64,000 bases of DNA, from positions 98,843 to 162,842 of the forward strand of contig ML978232.1 of the NCBI GenBank assembly GCA_010015745.1, read 5' to 3'. The stretch comes from Setomelanomma holmii (lineage: Eukaryota; Ascomycota; Dothideomycetes; Pleosporales; Phaeosphaeriaceae). The notes beneath the pieces were generated by a model. That model was not told where the DNA came from. It was given only the letters and a program-made list of their open reading frames with translations, and searched no databases. Positions 22,536 through 32,673 of the stretch are shown here, piece after piece (position 1 is the stretch's first letter; every line of letters begins with the position of its first letter). Made by a program: the position numbers and the translations under genes.

Positions 22536-23891
22536 TCAATCGTAACCCCACTGATACGATGCATACGGATCATACTCTGGGCTCGGCGTCCTCACCCGCG
22601 GAGCAGGTTTTCGATTCGCCCTAGCCGTACCTCGAGGAAGCCTGGGGCGTATGGGGACTCGGCATTTTGGACAAGCTTTCATCTCGCAACTTGGGCACTC
22701 CAGCAAACAGGTCCACACGTCTGAGCAGTCTGGACAAGCTGTTCGACCCTGTACTATGGGGCCACCAACCGTCGTGGCTGCAACTCGAGGGCCATTCGTG
22801 CACTGTGTGTTGGAACGTCTTGGATCGCGCGGATCTCGCAGCTCGCTCTCGATCGAGTCTAGCTTGGTGTTCTGCCAACTTTTTTCGCCATATTTCGTCC
22901 TCTTCCTCTTGCCGCTTCTGTTCTGCTGCACGTAATCCTGCCTGCTGCTTACGCCTCGCCTCTGCAGCCTTCCGCTGTTGCTTCTCACGTTGTTCCTGTT
23001 GTTGTTCCCAGATCTTCGCTAATCTTTCCCTTTCCGCCCTCTCCTTTTCGAGTCTTTCCCTTTCGTCTTCTTTCCTCACATGCTCCTCTTTGGCCGAGAT
23101 CCTAGCCTCTGAAATTCTAGTCTTTTGTTCATCGCAAGCGATTGCTGCATCGACCTCTTCCTTGGCCTTATGACACTTCTGTTTTCCTGTTGTAGTTCCG
23201 TCTTTCTCAGATGCAGGCGCTGCTCCTTCACGTCCTTTCAATGCGTCTCTCCTGCTTCTCCCTGTCCTTACGAGCTTTGTCCTCTTCGCTCTCTTCTGGC
23301 TTTTTATACAGCGGGGACATTAATGATGTTGTCCAGCTGTTCTTCTGTGCCTCGGGTGCTGCCTCGGGTGCCAAGATGCTATCAAGATTTTTAATTTCCT
23401 GCTGCAATCTTCTGATGCCTCTTTGTAACTCATATATTGCCGAATCATACACATTCTTTCTGGTCTTCCATCGTGTAGCACGTTCTTCTTTCGACTTCCG
23501 CAGAGTAGCGATCTGCGCGGCCTCGCTCGCTATATCTGCCCGTGCAGCAGCTGTAGGTGCTGGACGTGACGTATGTGCGGTTTTGGGGAAGGTTTGTCGC
23601 TTTATAGAAGGATAAACGAGGTCGTACTCCCGACGCTTGCTTTCATCTTGCAATGTCTCGTAGGCTCGTTGAAGCTTTGGCATTCCATAAGCATAGACCG
23701 CATCATAATGCACAAGTGAACGCTAACTCACTAGTTGGAACGCTGCGGTAGTATCATGCTTGGGGTTCCGGTCCGAATGCAGCTTCAGCGCCAGCCGTTT
23801 GTAAGATTTTGAGATCAGCTGCCGTGTCGTACGTACACTGTTCCACTTCAAGGATCGTGTAAAAATCCTCGGTGGTTAGACTTGGTGCCAT
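22536..23891 (-). pseudogene. J-domain (DnaJ-type) gene with frameshifts and HPD to HSD change
   Basis: Starts MAPSLTTEDFYTILEVEQ at 23891. A J domain follows with SYKRLALKLHSDRNPKHD: the invariant HPD tripeptide that stimulates Hsp70 ATPase reads HSD (CCG to TCG would explain it). A 57-nt intron (23731-23675, GTGAGT donor) precedes LQRAYETLQDESKRREYDLV. A long charged helix (about 23150-22850) leads to a Cys-rich module (CSHDGWWPH, then ACPDCSDVWTCLLECPSC, ACPKC), a probable zinc ribbon. Three frameshifts separate these parts, near 23810, 23240 and 22755; the last is explained by a single extra base between WWPH and VQGR. Domain order matches fungal J-domain proteins with C-terminal zinc ribbons. 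Non-functional as written. Confidence 0.75.
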
Positions 23892-24866
23892 GCTGCACGG
23901 AGGTTCGTGAGATCGACTGTAGGTTCGTCTGGTTCGATTGCACAAACGGGACTTGGCGTCAGTCTACCAAGATCCCGACAAGAAGAGCTGAATGTTGAGG
24001 AGAGGTTCACGAGGCTGCAACTTTACGATGCGGCGATGTCAGGGTGGCACAGCATATATGCGTGGTACCAGCCTTGGCAGCGTTTAGCTGCGACAGACAG
24101 CCATACTTCCACTGGTGCCGGCGCAAATGAAGACTGTCGTTCTGGTGCCTCAAGTGTGGCTTTGCAATACCATTGAGGCTGAGATTAAGACATGGGTTGC
24201 GATCTCAAGCGCTCGATTTGTGTTCAGGACCAGCTCGCCATATGGTACTCCAGAAGGTCGCGCTTGGGTCAGCTTCCACCCTTGAGCGCTCGAACCACAG
24301 TCAGCCCATAGGATCCCTATCTAGCAGTTAGTGACAGATGTCGATTCGCAAAGGCTACTGTTGCAGCTTCTCGACGAAGGCCCGATTTGTGATCAAGTTC
24401 GATCTTTGTGTATCAGTAGGAATTAGTGCGCCCTGTCATAATGAAACAGGAAGAGATGAACTCAATATGCGTCCCCAATGTCCAATTGACGTACAGCAGT
24501 CCTGGTGTATCTGGGACAGAATGCAATGGCGTACCACCTACTCAAGCCGCGTAGTTGCCAGCGATAGTTTGAGGGCTCCTATAATGCCCTGCTCACCGAT
24601 AGCAGTCTCCAGTACATATGCATTCAAGGACGTGCGTGATGTTTGACGATAGTTTATGCCGGCCAAAGAAGAGTGCACGCAGACTCATGATAGTTGATAT
24701 AATGGAAAAACAGCATTCGAGATCAAATGCGACAGTGAAAGAAGTAGAGATAGTTCAAATATCCAAGAGAACGCCAGAGGTATCAGCCATTCCTACCCAT
24801 GATGAGGTGCCATAACGCCGTGCAGTTTCAGGGGACATCATTTTAAAGCAAGCGACAACGACACAT
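23892..24866. other. Intergenic, no gene seen
   Basis: Frames of up to about 100 codons on the plus strand show no domain. No repeat or RNA gene is recognised. Confidence 0.45.
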
Positions 24867-26167
24867 CTACTGATGCACCTGGCTCACGTGGCCATTTCCG
24901 TGAGTACCACCCCACTCACTCTCGTTGTCGCTCCCAACGTCCGTCCATGAGCTTGGTGTTCTGGCGCCGGTCGCATCCTCGTTGCTAAGCTCGCTGAAGC
25001 CAGCTTCTGAGAAGCCAGCGTCGGTGAAGCCGCCCTCAGAGAAGACCTCAGAACGCGCGTCATGATCAATATCATTCTGCATGCTGAGGATGCCAATGTC
25101 ATCAGCGTTGCTACCTGCGACAGATGCGCCTGTGACGATGGAGTGTGAACGCTCAGAGCGAGGCGTGAGAGTGCCCGTCGACATGTGGTCAGCTTCGTAG
25201 TCGAAGAACTGGGTCTGAACGAGGGGATCCTGCGTGTGCGACGCGTCTGATGTGAAGGAGTAGAAGGATTGCGCGGCTTGGTCAGTCTCTTCGTGGCTTT
25301 CAGGCTCTACGTGGGCAGCTTCCGGCGTCAGATCGATGAGTGTTGCGGCCACGGCAGGAGGAGTATTGGCTTCAAGAGTAGCAGAACGATCGCGCGTTCC
25401 AGGCTCGACGTAGTTGAGAGGCTTCGGTGAGGGCGCCTCGTCGTCGCCGACATCAAAGAGCACGTTCTCGTCGGAGAAGGGGTTCGACATAGCGGCGGCG
25501 GCAGCGGTGCCAGCTGCGAAGCCGGCCGCACCACGCTTCCTAACACTGCCCTCTGAAGTGTCGTTGCCAGTAGCCTTGGTGTCCTTCTTGAGCATGCCGT
25601 CGCTGCCCACCATGGTGTCGAAGCTCTGGGATCGGTCTGCCCTCGACCGCCTCTCTGCCATTTCCATGTTCTCGCTCCCAATCCTAGCCAGCTCGTCCAA
25701 GTCGACCGCCACACCCTCCTCCCTGGCTCGCCTGATTAGCTCATTCCTGTTGCGCTTGACCAGCTCTTCCCTCCTGCGCGTCCTCTGGTCGAAGTCATAG
25801 GACGATTCGCTGGGCCGGCGAGGCTGGATGTCATCGCCGAGGTTGTGGAGGGCGACGGCAATCTTACGGCGGGACTGATCGACCCATGCGCGGACTTGAG
25901 GAGACTCGTAGATGGCGATGCCAGCAGCAACGACGATGGAAGCAGCGATGATGATGCCTGCAGCGAAAGGGTGGTTAGGTCGAGGCCGAGTGCGTTGGAA
26001 TGGAGAGGCAGCTCTCACGCCGGATCCTGCAAGCAGGTTGGCAAGAGTAAGATGACACCACAGGTCATGGAACGAGGAAATACAAGGGAACGCAGTCGCG
26101 CCGAAGTGAACACGACAGACATGCATAGCTTTGAGAGCTACGTACCTTTGGCTAGTGGCGCAGGCAT
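24867..26167 (-). CDS. Single-pass membrane protein with acidic Ser-rich tail
   Basis: Two exons on the minus strand (26167-26146 and 25957-24867; 188-nt intron, donor GTACGT, acceptor CTGCAG) join to 1113 nt, or 370 residues. The N-terminus MPAPLAKGIIIAASIVVAAG forms a membrane segment at about residues 8-24. It is followed by VRAWVDQSRRKIAVALHNLG, an amphipathic helix, then a charged coiled-coil region (RREELVKRNRNELIRRAREEG) and a long acidic, Ser/Thr-rich tail with a repeated FSEGGF/AGFSEAGF motif near the end. The start was chosen because MPAPLAK joined to the membrane segment gives a compact N-terminal anchor. An alternative acceptor near 26026 would add residues but leaves a less natural start. 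I do not recognise the family; the N-anchor suggests a membrane or organelle surface. Confidence 0.8.
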
Positions 26168-26694
26168 GGTGCGGGCTTCCGAGACAGTGCCTCTCGATGT
26201 GAGGACAATCTAAAAGGAACTACGATGAATGGCCAAGGTGAAGAAATATAAGAATTGCAGCCTAAAGGCTCGTGGTTGAAGAAGAGGAGGACAGCCAGCC
26301 CAGAGGACTGTGGTCGTAAGAGCCGCCACCGACACAGCCGCGCCGCGTCGTCGACGATCATCCATGGAACCGGCTTTGGTGGGGTCGCGTGAACGCCCGA
26401 TCCCGCGGCACGCTAGCGGAATTCGGCGATTCTTGCGCTGATGTGGATTAGTCAGCACTTAATCTGCTTCCTCGAAGCCTTTTTCCTCTCTTTTGCTCAT
26501 CTGACTTGGCACGTATGAACCCTCTGCAGCGCTCGCTTTTCTCTTGATATATAAAGCATTTGGTGCGCTAGCTAACGGGTCTGTAGAGACCAGATGCGAC
26601 GGGCTGCTGATAGACCAGTATCTGGTTTGTCTCTCCCACAACATCAACGATTGTCATCTCTCCACAGCATTTCATGTCTTCATATTGTTCTCAC
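26168..26694. other. Intergenic, no gene seen
   Basis: Promoter side of the minus-strand membrane protein gene and 3-prime side of the next putative gene. Nothing else is recognised. Confidence 0.45.
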
Positions 26695-27439
26695 CTACAG
26701 TCCTGCATATTCTTCATCAGCTTCACTTCTTCCTCTCTTCAATCTCTCCATCTCCTCGCTCACAACCATCGTTCTGACCTTCCTCCACCTATCACTCAAT
26801 TCAACCATATGCTTCAAAACAACTAGAATCGCATCACACACCCATGGATCTATCACGTTTCCTTGAATCATTTGATATCGCAAGAAAGTGTATGCGTCCG
26901 CAACCGCATCAGTATAGCGAAGGCGAATGTCTAGCAGTCCATCTGGGCACGCTGTGTCCCGGAGGGGTGGCGTTCGACGAGATGTGAATTGGAGGGCATT
27001 TAGATCTTGATCCACGATGAAATATATCAGCGGAGTTGGAGGATCAAGGCGAGACCTTCTGAAGGTTTTATGCTGGTGAGAAATGACAGCACGATACCTT
27101 CGTGGCTCTTGGCGAAAGTAGTATACATGCGCTATTCATATAGCGAATGACAGGCTCATTTCTGCGCTGGGCGAAGCAAGATCTGGCAGCGATGTAGCAG
27201 TACGTGGTGTTCAAGTTAACGAGATTTTGGGCGTGAAAGCATGCACGTTTCAGGCACTCAACATATAGACGAAGGATGGTCAAGGAGCCATCATGTGAGT
27301 TGTTAACATAGCAGCGATCCTGAGTGAGCAGGAATTCAAGGCGTTGTTGGTTTAAGCACTCGCATCGAATGTCATGATTTGAATGATCGCGAGCATGACC
27401 CCAGATCCGATCGAAAGCGCGACCAAGCACTTCAGGCAC
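26695..27439 (-). CDS. Putative hypothetical gene, structure unresolved
   Basis: Two coding-looking stretches lie on the minus strand. 27439-27068 starts MPEVLGRAFDRIWGHARDHS. 27015-26695 includes DACPDGLLDIRLRYTDAVADAY-like sequence and ends in a charged helix (ERLKRGRSEADEEYAGL). Extending the second stretch upstream gives LDPPTPLIYFIVDQDL. A donor GTATCG near 27102 and an acceptor CTTCAG near 27064 suggest one gene, but the phase does not fit the first frame, so either an exon is missed or there is a frameshift. No domain is recognised. Confidence 0.35.
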
Positions 27440-27910
27440 GTTCGAAAATCCAAGTCGCGACTTGGGCCGTCATTTGCACACTTCGTGTAGATTGACCATC
27501 TACCTTATCTCCGCCTCAAAGCGGAGTTCCCGGTTCCAGCACGCTGATACAATTTCGTCCGTCTCGGTTAGGCGAGCTGAACGCCGTTCACATCGGTGCT
27601 GCTGTCATTGGTTGGCGGCTAACGAGCTGAACGTCTGATCGTCAGACTCAGCCTCGTATTATTTGACTTGGAAGATACGATGCGCAAGGGCAGGATGGTT
27701 AAACATAAAGAGCGGGCGGGACGTGGGGCGTGGGTCGCGGTGTTGGTGGTACAAAGACGTGCTTTGATCGTTGAACTCTCTTGTGAAGAGGCGGGACTTG
27801 TGAACCACGATATCAGCTATCGATACCTGCCATAACACTTTCGCAAACCTCTCCCTCGCAAACAATCGACTCCCTCCGTCCAAAGATTACCTGAGTTACG
27901 TCCATCCGCC
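27440..27910. other. Intergenic, no gene seen
   Basis: Divergent spacer. Nothing recognisable. Confidence 0.45.
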
Positions 27911-28340
27911 ATGCTCGACACCACCCTCGCCCTCCTCCACCGCAGCGCAGCAGCCGCACTTACAACGTATCACTCTCTCATCCTCCCCCCAAAACTCCAC
28001 ACTGACACCACATAGCACCCTCAATCCTCGCGCCCCAAAGAAATCCAAATCCAAGTTCAAATCCAAAAAAGTAAAAGTCGGCAGCGGCTCCATCGAGAAC
28101 TGGAAACTCGCACTCATCATCATCGGCAGCATCATCGCTGCATGCTTGCTCGCGTATGCTGCGTGTTGGTTCTACAAGCGCCGGCAGGCGAAGAAGAGGT
28201 TGGTGGGCGACGAGGAGAAGTTGAAGCCGGAGGTGAATGGGCCTGGGGAGGAGAGGGGGAGTTTGGAGTATACTGTTGCGGGCGCGGGAGCGGGTGGAGT
28301 AGGGAGATATGAGGATGGACATACGAGAAGGGATGAGTAA
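27911..28340 (+). CDS. Small single-pass membrane protein, 126 residues
   Basis: Two exons (27911-27966 and 28016-28340; 49-nt intron, donor GTATCA, acceptor CATAG) give 381 nt, or 126 residues. A very basic stretch (PKKSKSKFKSKKVKVG, about residues 24-39) precedes a clear membrane helix (WKLALIIIGSIIAACLLAYA, about 46-65). A basic stop-transfer segment (KRRQAKKR) and a Gly/Glu-rich tail follow. There is no obvious cleavable signal peptide. The arrangement fits a small tail- or signal-anchored protein. The family is not recognised. Confidence 0.7.
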
Positions 28341-28496
28341 AGGAATATGGTGTATCGTGTTTCCTTTAAAGGGCGGTAAATGCCCTACCCAAATGTCCGC
28401 GCGATTATGTTCCAAGCATTCCTTTCCCCATATGCTCTACCTCAATATCCAAGCGACTATGTCCCAAGCAGTCCTCTCCCATTATTCCAACTCATC

Positions 28497-30815
28497 TTAC
28501 CACCGACGCCCATACACATCGTACCGCTTCCCATCTACATCGAATCCATGCTGGCGAGGACGCTGCGATGTGACATCACGACGTGGATCTGGCGGTCTTG
28601 TAGCCTGATTCTGCCGACCATATATAGCGTCTTGTTCGGATGGCCGTAGGTTCTCCGCCCATGGAAGCGCAGGCACGCTCCAAGGCCGACTCGACGGTCC
28701 GCCATGCTGAGGGTGGGACGAGTGTTGACGAGGTGGGGCAGGAGCAAGCATGCGTGGCCCGGCTGGAATTTTCGTGCCCCTTGGTGGTTGCAAGTCGGGC
28801 TCTTCTAGATGCGGACACTTCGGCATACGGTAAGGCTTGTTGGGGTCTGGTACTGCAGGAGCCGAAGGTACATCGGCTGGCTCCTCCTTGACCTGCGACT
28901 CCTCATCGGCCATCTCAACTTCTGCGCTACTCGACCTCCTTGCAGCCCACTTTGCTTCTAGTTTGCTCTTTGCGACTTCTTGCTGCCTGCTGGCTTGCCG
29001 AAGTTCTGCCTTTTCGATACCCAGCTTAAGCGCTTCGCTGACCACACGATGGAGTGCCACGAAAGGAAACGTTAGCATATGTCGGATGGGGAAAGTATGG
29101 TTCAACAAAATCTCCTCTGTGTCTAGGTTCAAATGCAGCTGGCTTCTAGGCAGCGAATCTGTGGTGCAATTGGTCTGATGAGGGTGACGCTGCTTGTGTT
29201 CAATCTTGAAATCGTCAAAACAACCTTTCGACCGCCACTCTTCCAGAGCATTGCGATCCAGATTCTGGGGCCCGAAAGGTTTGAGAGGCTGCCGAAGCGC
29301 GCGGACTAACGACTGAGTGTGCAGCACATTGAGGTCCAGCTTCGGAGTAAATGATTCGCAGATGCCAATGTACCACGCCAGACATTGCGTGAGATCGCGT
29401 GCATCGAGACCTGCGGGTAATTTTTGTAACCCTCGCAAGAGATCCTGGAACGTCGGCAGGGTGAAGCCTTTACGCATGGCCTTGATGTGAGGGCCCATAT
29501 CGAGCTGATCTGTTCGGAGGTTTCTATCTGATTTACCCTTATGTGAACCAGTCTTGAAACCGGGTATCGAAGTCTTCACAGTGTCGCGCTGATGATGGTT
29601 CATGTAGACCGGCGGCATGTAATGGTCGGGAGTGCCGCGGAAATGAGCCTGGAGGAACATGTTAACCATGAACAGCACCTGCATAATTGCTAAGTGACAT
29701 ACCTGCATGCCCATGATGTCTGCTCCGCGGTAGTCATTGTTGGTAAATCGTAACATGACACCCTTCCAACGTACATGATGGGGGTAGAATGCGCAGATCT
29801 CTTTGGCAGAAAGCGGTATACCAGATGGGAAGATGGCATCGATGGGGGTCGCACCGAAGTACCAACCGTAATTGTCTCCGAGCTCTTTCACATCCTTCGC
29901 TTTCGGATCGCGTAGTGTTGAGCGGACGTCTTTCAGGTTGGTGGTGTAAGTCTCATCCACCCAATCGCGCTGGTAGAGAGGGAACGTGTAAAGCGACTCG
30001 ATCGAATCCAGGACGTGTGGTGTATGAACTGTCATTGCCCTTCTTGAGGTAGCTGACGTGCGCGGAGAAGAGGCCAGTGGCGTAGCGTTCTGGACCTCCA
30101 CGGGTCGGTCCATAATGCCTGGGGTCGACGACGGCTGCGCGGGCTGCCAGAGTATTTCCTGAAGTTGCGCTTTGTTCTTGCCTGTGAAGTGCAACCGCAC
30201 AGTGAGGCCTTTGATACTGTACTGCGACTCGCCGGTGTCCGCATCCGCCTTCTCTTTGCGCGTGTAAGTTGCGACTTGTGCCCATGCATACTTCCTCATC
30301 GTCATTGGCTTATACCCTATCTTCTTCTGAGTCTCTGCTGCTGGCGACCTGGACATTCCAACTGATGCTGTGCATTTCGGGGTATGCGCAGCACCAGCTA
30401 CTTCGTCGGTACCCGTGTCGCTTTTCAGGCCGCTGCTGCTCCGGACTCCTTCCTGTGTGCTTCCAATGGTTTGCCCTTGGAAGTCGAAATCCATAGTATC
30501 CCACACCGATCGCGCTTTCGGCGCGTCCTCGAAGTCATCGTGCTGAATGACACCGGTAGCGTAGCGCCAGTCGCGCGTCTTGGGTATCCATGTTGAGTTG
30601 CGCTGGGGCCGGGATTGGCGCGCAAGAATGTCTGCTTCAGACTTGACGGTTTGGCTGTCGTGAGTACCCATTTCAGGCTTGATCGCGAATTTATGCAACG
30701 TGGAGGATTGAGTTGAGAGGTGAGGGCGTGAACAGAGTGTAAGAAATATGTCGAAAGCAGCTATACTGAGGGCTAAGCGATAATGACGTGACGAAGTCAT
30801 GGGTTTCACTCTCAT
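28497..30815 (-). CDS. Large fungal-specific protein of unknown function
   Basis: Open for 772 codons on the minus strand. A more natural start is the ATG at 30671 (MGTHDSQTVKSEADILARQS), because the stretch before it resembles a leader. Within the frame lies a phase-neutral 54-nt segment (29702-29649) with donor GTATGT, a TTAAC branch-like site and acceptor CTCCAG, very probably an intron; splicing joins DIMGMQ to AHFRGTPDHY. The central part is globular with many aromatic residues (DNYGWYFGATPIDAIFPSGI, FYPHHVRWKGVMLRF). The C-terminal about 150 residues are charged and then Pro/Arg-rich (PPRGTKIPAGPRMLAPAPP), probably disordered. No known domain is recognised and no membrane segment is evident. 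Confidence 0.75.
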   Translation of the reverse strand: MRVKPMTSSRHYRLALSIAAFDIFLTLCSRPHLSTQSSTLHKFAIKPEMGTHDSQTVKSEADILARQSRPQRNSTWIPKTRDWRYATGVIQHDDFEDAPKARSVWDTMDFDFQGQTIGSTQEGVRSSSGLKSDTGTDEVAGAAHTPKCTASVGMSRSPAAETQKKIGYKPMTMRKYAWAQVATYTRKEKADADTGESQYSIKGLTVRLHFTGKNKAQLQEILWQPAQPSSTPGIMDRPVEVQNATPLASSPRTSATSRRAMTVHTPHVLDSIESLYTFPLYQRDWVDETYTTNLKDVRSTLRDPKAKDVKELGDNYGWYFGATPIDAIFPSGIPLSAKEICAFYPHHVRWKGVMLRFTNNDYRGADIMGMQVCHLAIMQVLFMVNMFLQAHFRGTPDHYMPPVYMNHHQRDTVKTSIPGFKTGSHKGKSDRNLRTDQLDMGPHIKAMRKGFTLPTFQDLLRGLQKLPAGLDARDLTQCLAWYIGICESFTPKLDLNVLHTQSLVRALRQPLKPFGPQNLDRNALEEWRSKGCFDDFKIEHKQRHPHQTNCTTDSLPRSQLHLNLDTEEILLNHTFPIRHMLTFPFVALHRVVSEALKLGIEKAELRQASRQQEVAKSKLEAKWAARRSSSAEVEMADEESQVKEEPADVPSAPAVPDPNKPYRMPKCPHLEEPDLQPPRGTKIPAGPRMLAPAPPRQHSSHPQHGGPSSRPWSVPALPWAENLRPSEQDAIYGRQNQATRPPDPRRDVTSQRPRQHGFDVDGKRYDVYGRRW

Positions 30816-31682
30816 CGTGAGCGTTTTGATGAAGTGAAAGCGCTAGCGACCTCTGATACTACACCGAGCGACATGTTGATTCGTGTTCGCCATCGTCTTG
30901 CGATAAGTGTAGGCTATATAACCCTATTGAGGGGAAGTCCTGAATGGGTTTCAAGTGACAGTTTGCAAGGAGATATTGAGGAAGAACCCTTTCCAAATGT
31001 GCTGATAACAGAACGGCGATCGTGCGCCACGAAGACTCGCGATTCAATGCAATCTTCTATTCCATTTCCCTTGAATCCTATGTCGCAATGACATTAAAAA
31101 GAGAACAGAGGATTCTGGAGCCTCTTCCGGAGGCTGCAAAAGTGGTAGTCTCGCTGTACCCGAGCAAAGAAAGATGGCGAACAGGATGCTGATTCTTGAG
31201 CTGTGCGCTCGCCAACGCCGACGGCAGAAGGAACTCATGGGAATTATCATCGAACGGAGTTCTACATTTTGTTCATTAGTCTTTGGTCTTTTCAACGAGT
31301 AGGGACAGTCTGGTCCGCGTTGACGGCAGCGTAGCTAGCCGTGATAGGCACAGCAAGGTCAAACTGGGGCTACCGCTGCCAGAAGCCCACGCTTCGTCGA
31401 TGAGATGATGTTGAGGGCATATCGGCAGATGTGAGACGTAAAGGAATGCTACCTCGTGTAGGAAACGATGATTGACCTCGTGGTGTTGACAAGAGATTCA
31501 GTCTCTCGGCTAATCCTTCCTCGTCGGATGGTTACGTCACGCCTTCCGACCGAGGTCTACGCGACGAGCTCCTGCAGTATCCGATGCGGTTCCGCCTCGA
31601 CATTCTTACATTCACTTCCAATCCGTGAGACTTATTCGACTGCAACTCAATCAAGCTGTTCAGAGCTCTAATACATTCAGCA
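30816..31682. other. Divergent intergenic region, no gene seen
   Basis: Promoter region shared by the large minus-strand gene and the HbpS-like gene. No operator or RNA feature is recognised. Confidence 0.5.
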
Positions 31683-32129
31683 ATGTCGACAAAGACAGTC
31701 CCTGTATTGACCCTCGATGGCGCCAAGGTCGCGCTGGCGGCCGCCGAAGCGCGCTCCAAGGAGATCAAGATGCCAATGAACATTGCGGTTGTTGACAACG
31801 CGTGCCATCTCCTCGCATTTGCACGGATGGAGGGCGCGAAATTCACATCAATCAACATCGCAATCGACAAGGCCTACACAGCAGCTGGTCATCGCGCACC
31901 CACCTCAATCTACAAAGAGAATGTCTGGCCCGGGGGTCCTGCATATGGCATAAACCACAGCAACAGCGGACGCTTTATGACTATCGCGGGTGGTGTTCCA
32001 ATTGTCAAAGATGGAGTAGTTGTCGGAGCCGTTGGATGCTCAACAGGGTTACCCAGCCAGGACGAGGATGTCGCGAAGAGAGGGGTTGAGGCTGTCGAAA
32101 GGAGCTTTGGTGTCAAAGCGAAACTGTGA
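31683..32129 (+). CDS. HbpS/GlcG-like (DUF336 family) heme-binding-type protein
   Basis: Single exon, 148 residues. The whole length fits the GlcG/HbpS fold: an N-terminal LTLDGAKVALAAAEARSKEI helix, the MNIAVVDNACHLLAFARMEGA strand pair, the IAIDKAYTA helix, and the Gly-rich end GGVPIVKDGVVVGAVGCSTG followed by a C-terminal DEDVAKRGVEAV helix. Family members bind heme or corrinoids or accompany glycolate, propanediol and aromatic catabolism. They are common in bacteria and scattered in fungi. The gene stands alone here, with no pathway partner beside it, so its substrate is unknown. Length and motif spacing are normal. Confidence 0.9.
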   Translation: MSTKTVPVLTLDGAKVALAAAEARSKEIKMPMNIAVVDNACHLLAFARMEGAKFTSINIAIDKAYTAAGHRAPTSIYKENVWPGGPAYGINHSNSGRFMTIAGGVPIVKDGVVVGAVGCSTGLPSQDEDVAKRGVEAVERSFGVKAKL

Positions 32130-32673
32130 AGCTTAGAGACGAGACGGGAACAAACTTGCCGAGAATTAGAGAAACAACTATGGAGTTTCAGCACCCTTTC
32201 CCCAAAAGGAAAGACGCCAATTCATCAGGTTTCCCAATACCACAATCTGCTTACCTTGACCCACGTTCTCTTACCTTTTCGGCACGCGCATCTGCTGGGA
32301 TGACGACGATTTCTAGTACAATGCAGCCTTACAGTGTCATGTTTTCACGGCCATGTTGCCAGCGATCCTTCGGCCACCCACTTAGGCCCGGGCAATTTCC
32401 GCACGCACATCCTTGAAACTCCAGTGTATGCAACCACCAGAAGACGCCATTCGTCAATGCAACGCCACTAGAACCGTTGTGCTCACTGACTTGCCAAACA
32501 GATGACTAGCAGCGGGTACTGACAGGGAGCTGTCCTGGATGTTTCCTCTTTCTTAATTTAGCATGTTTGATGGATGCGACATGGAGATGGATGCAACTAA
32601 GTAAGTCGTATAGTCACATGCACCAAACGGTTCGCTATCCTTCTGCCTTCTATCTTTCATACGAAGCTCGAAG
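32130..32673. other. Intergenic, no gene seen
   Basis: Spacer upstream of the GH71 gene. No feature is recognised. Confidence 0.5.

Noticed and set aside
29679..29702. 24-nt GTATGT...GCAG segment as an ultra-short intron
   Set aside because: A 54-nt intron from the same donor to the next CAG has a branch-like site and normal length.
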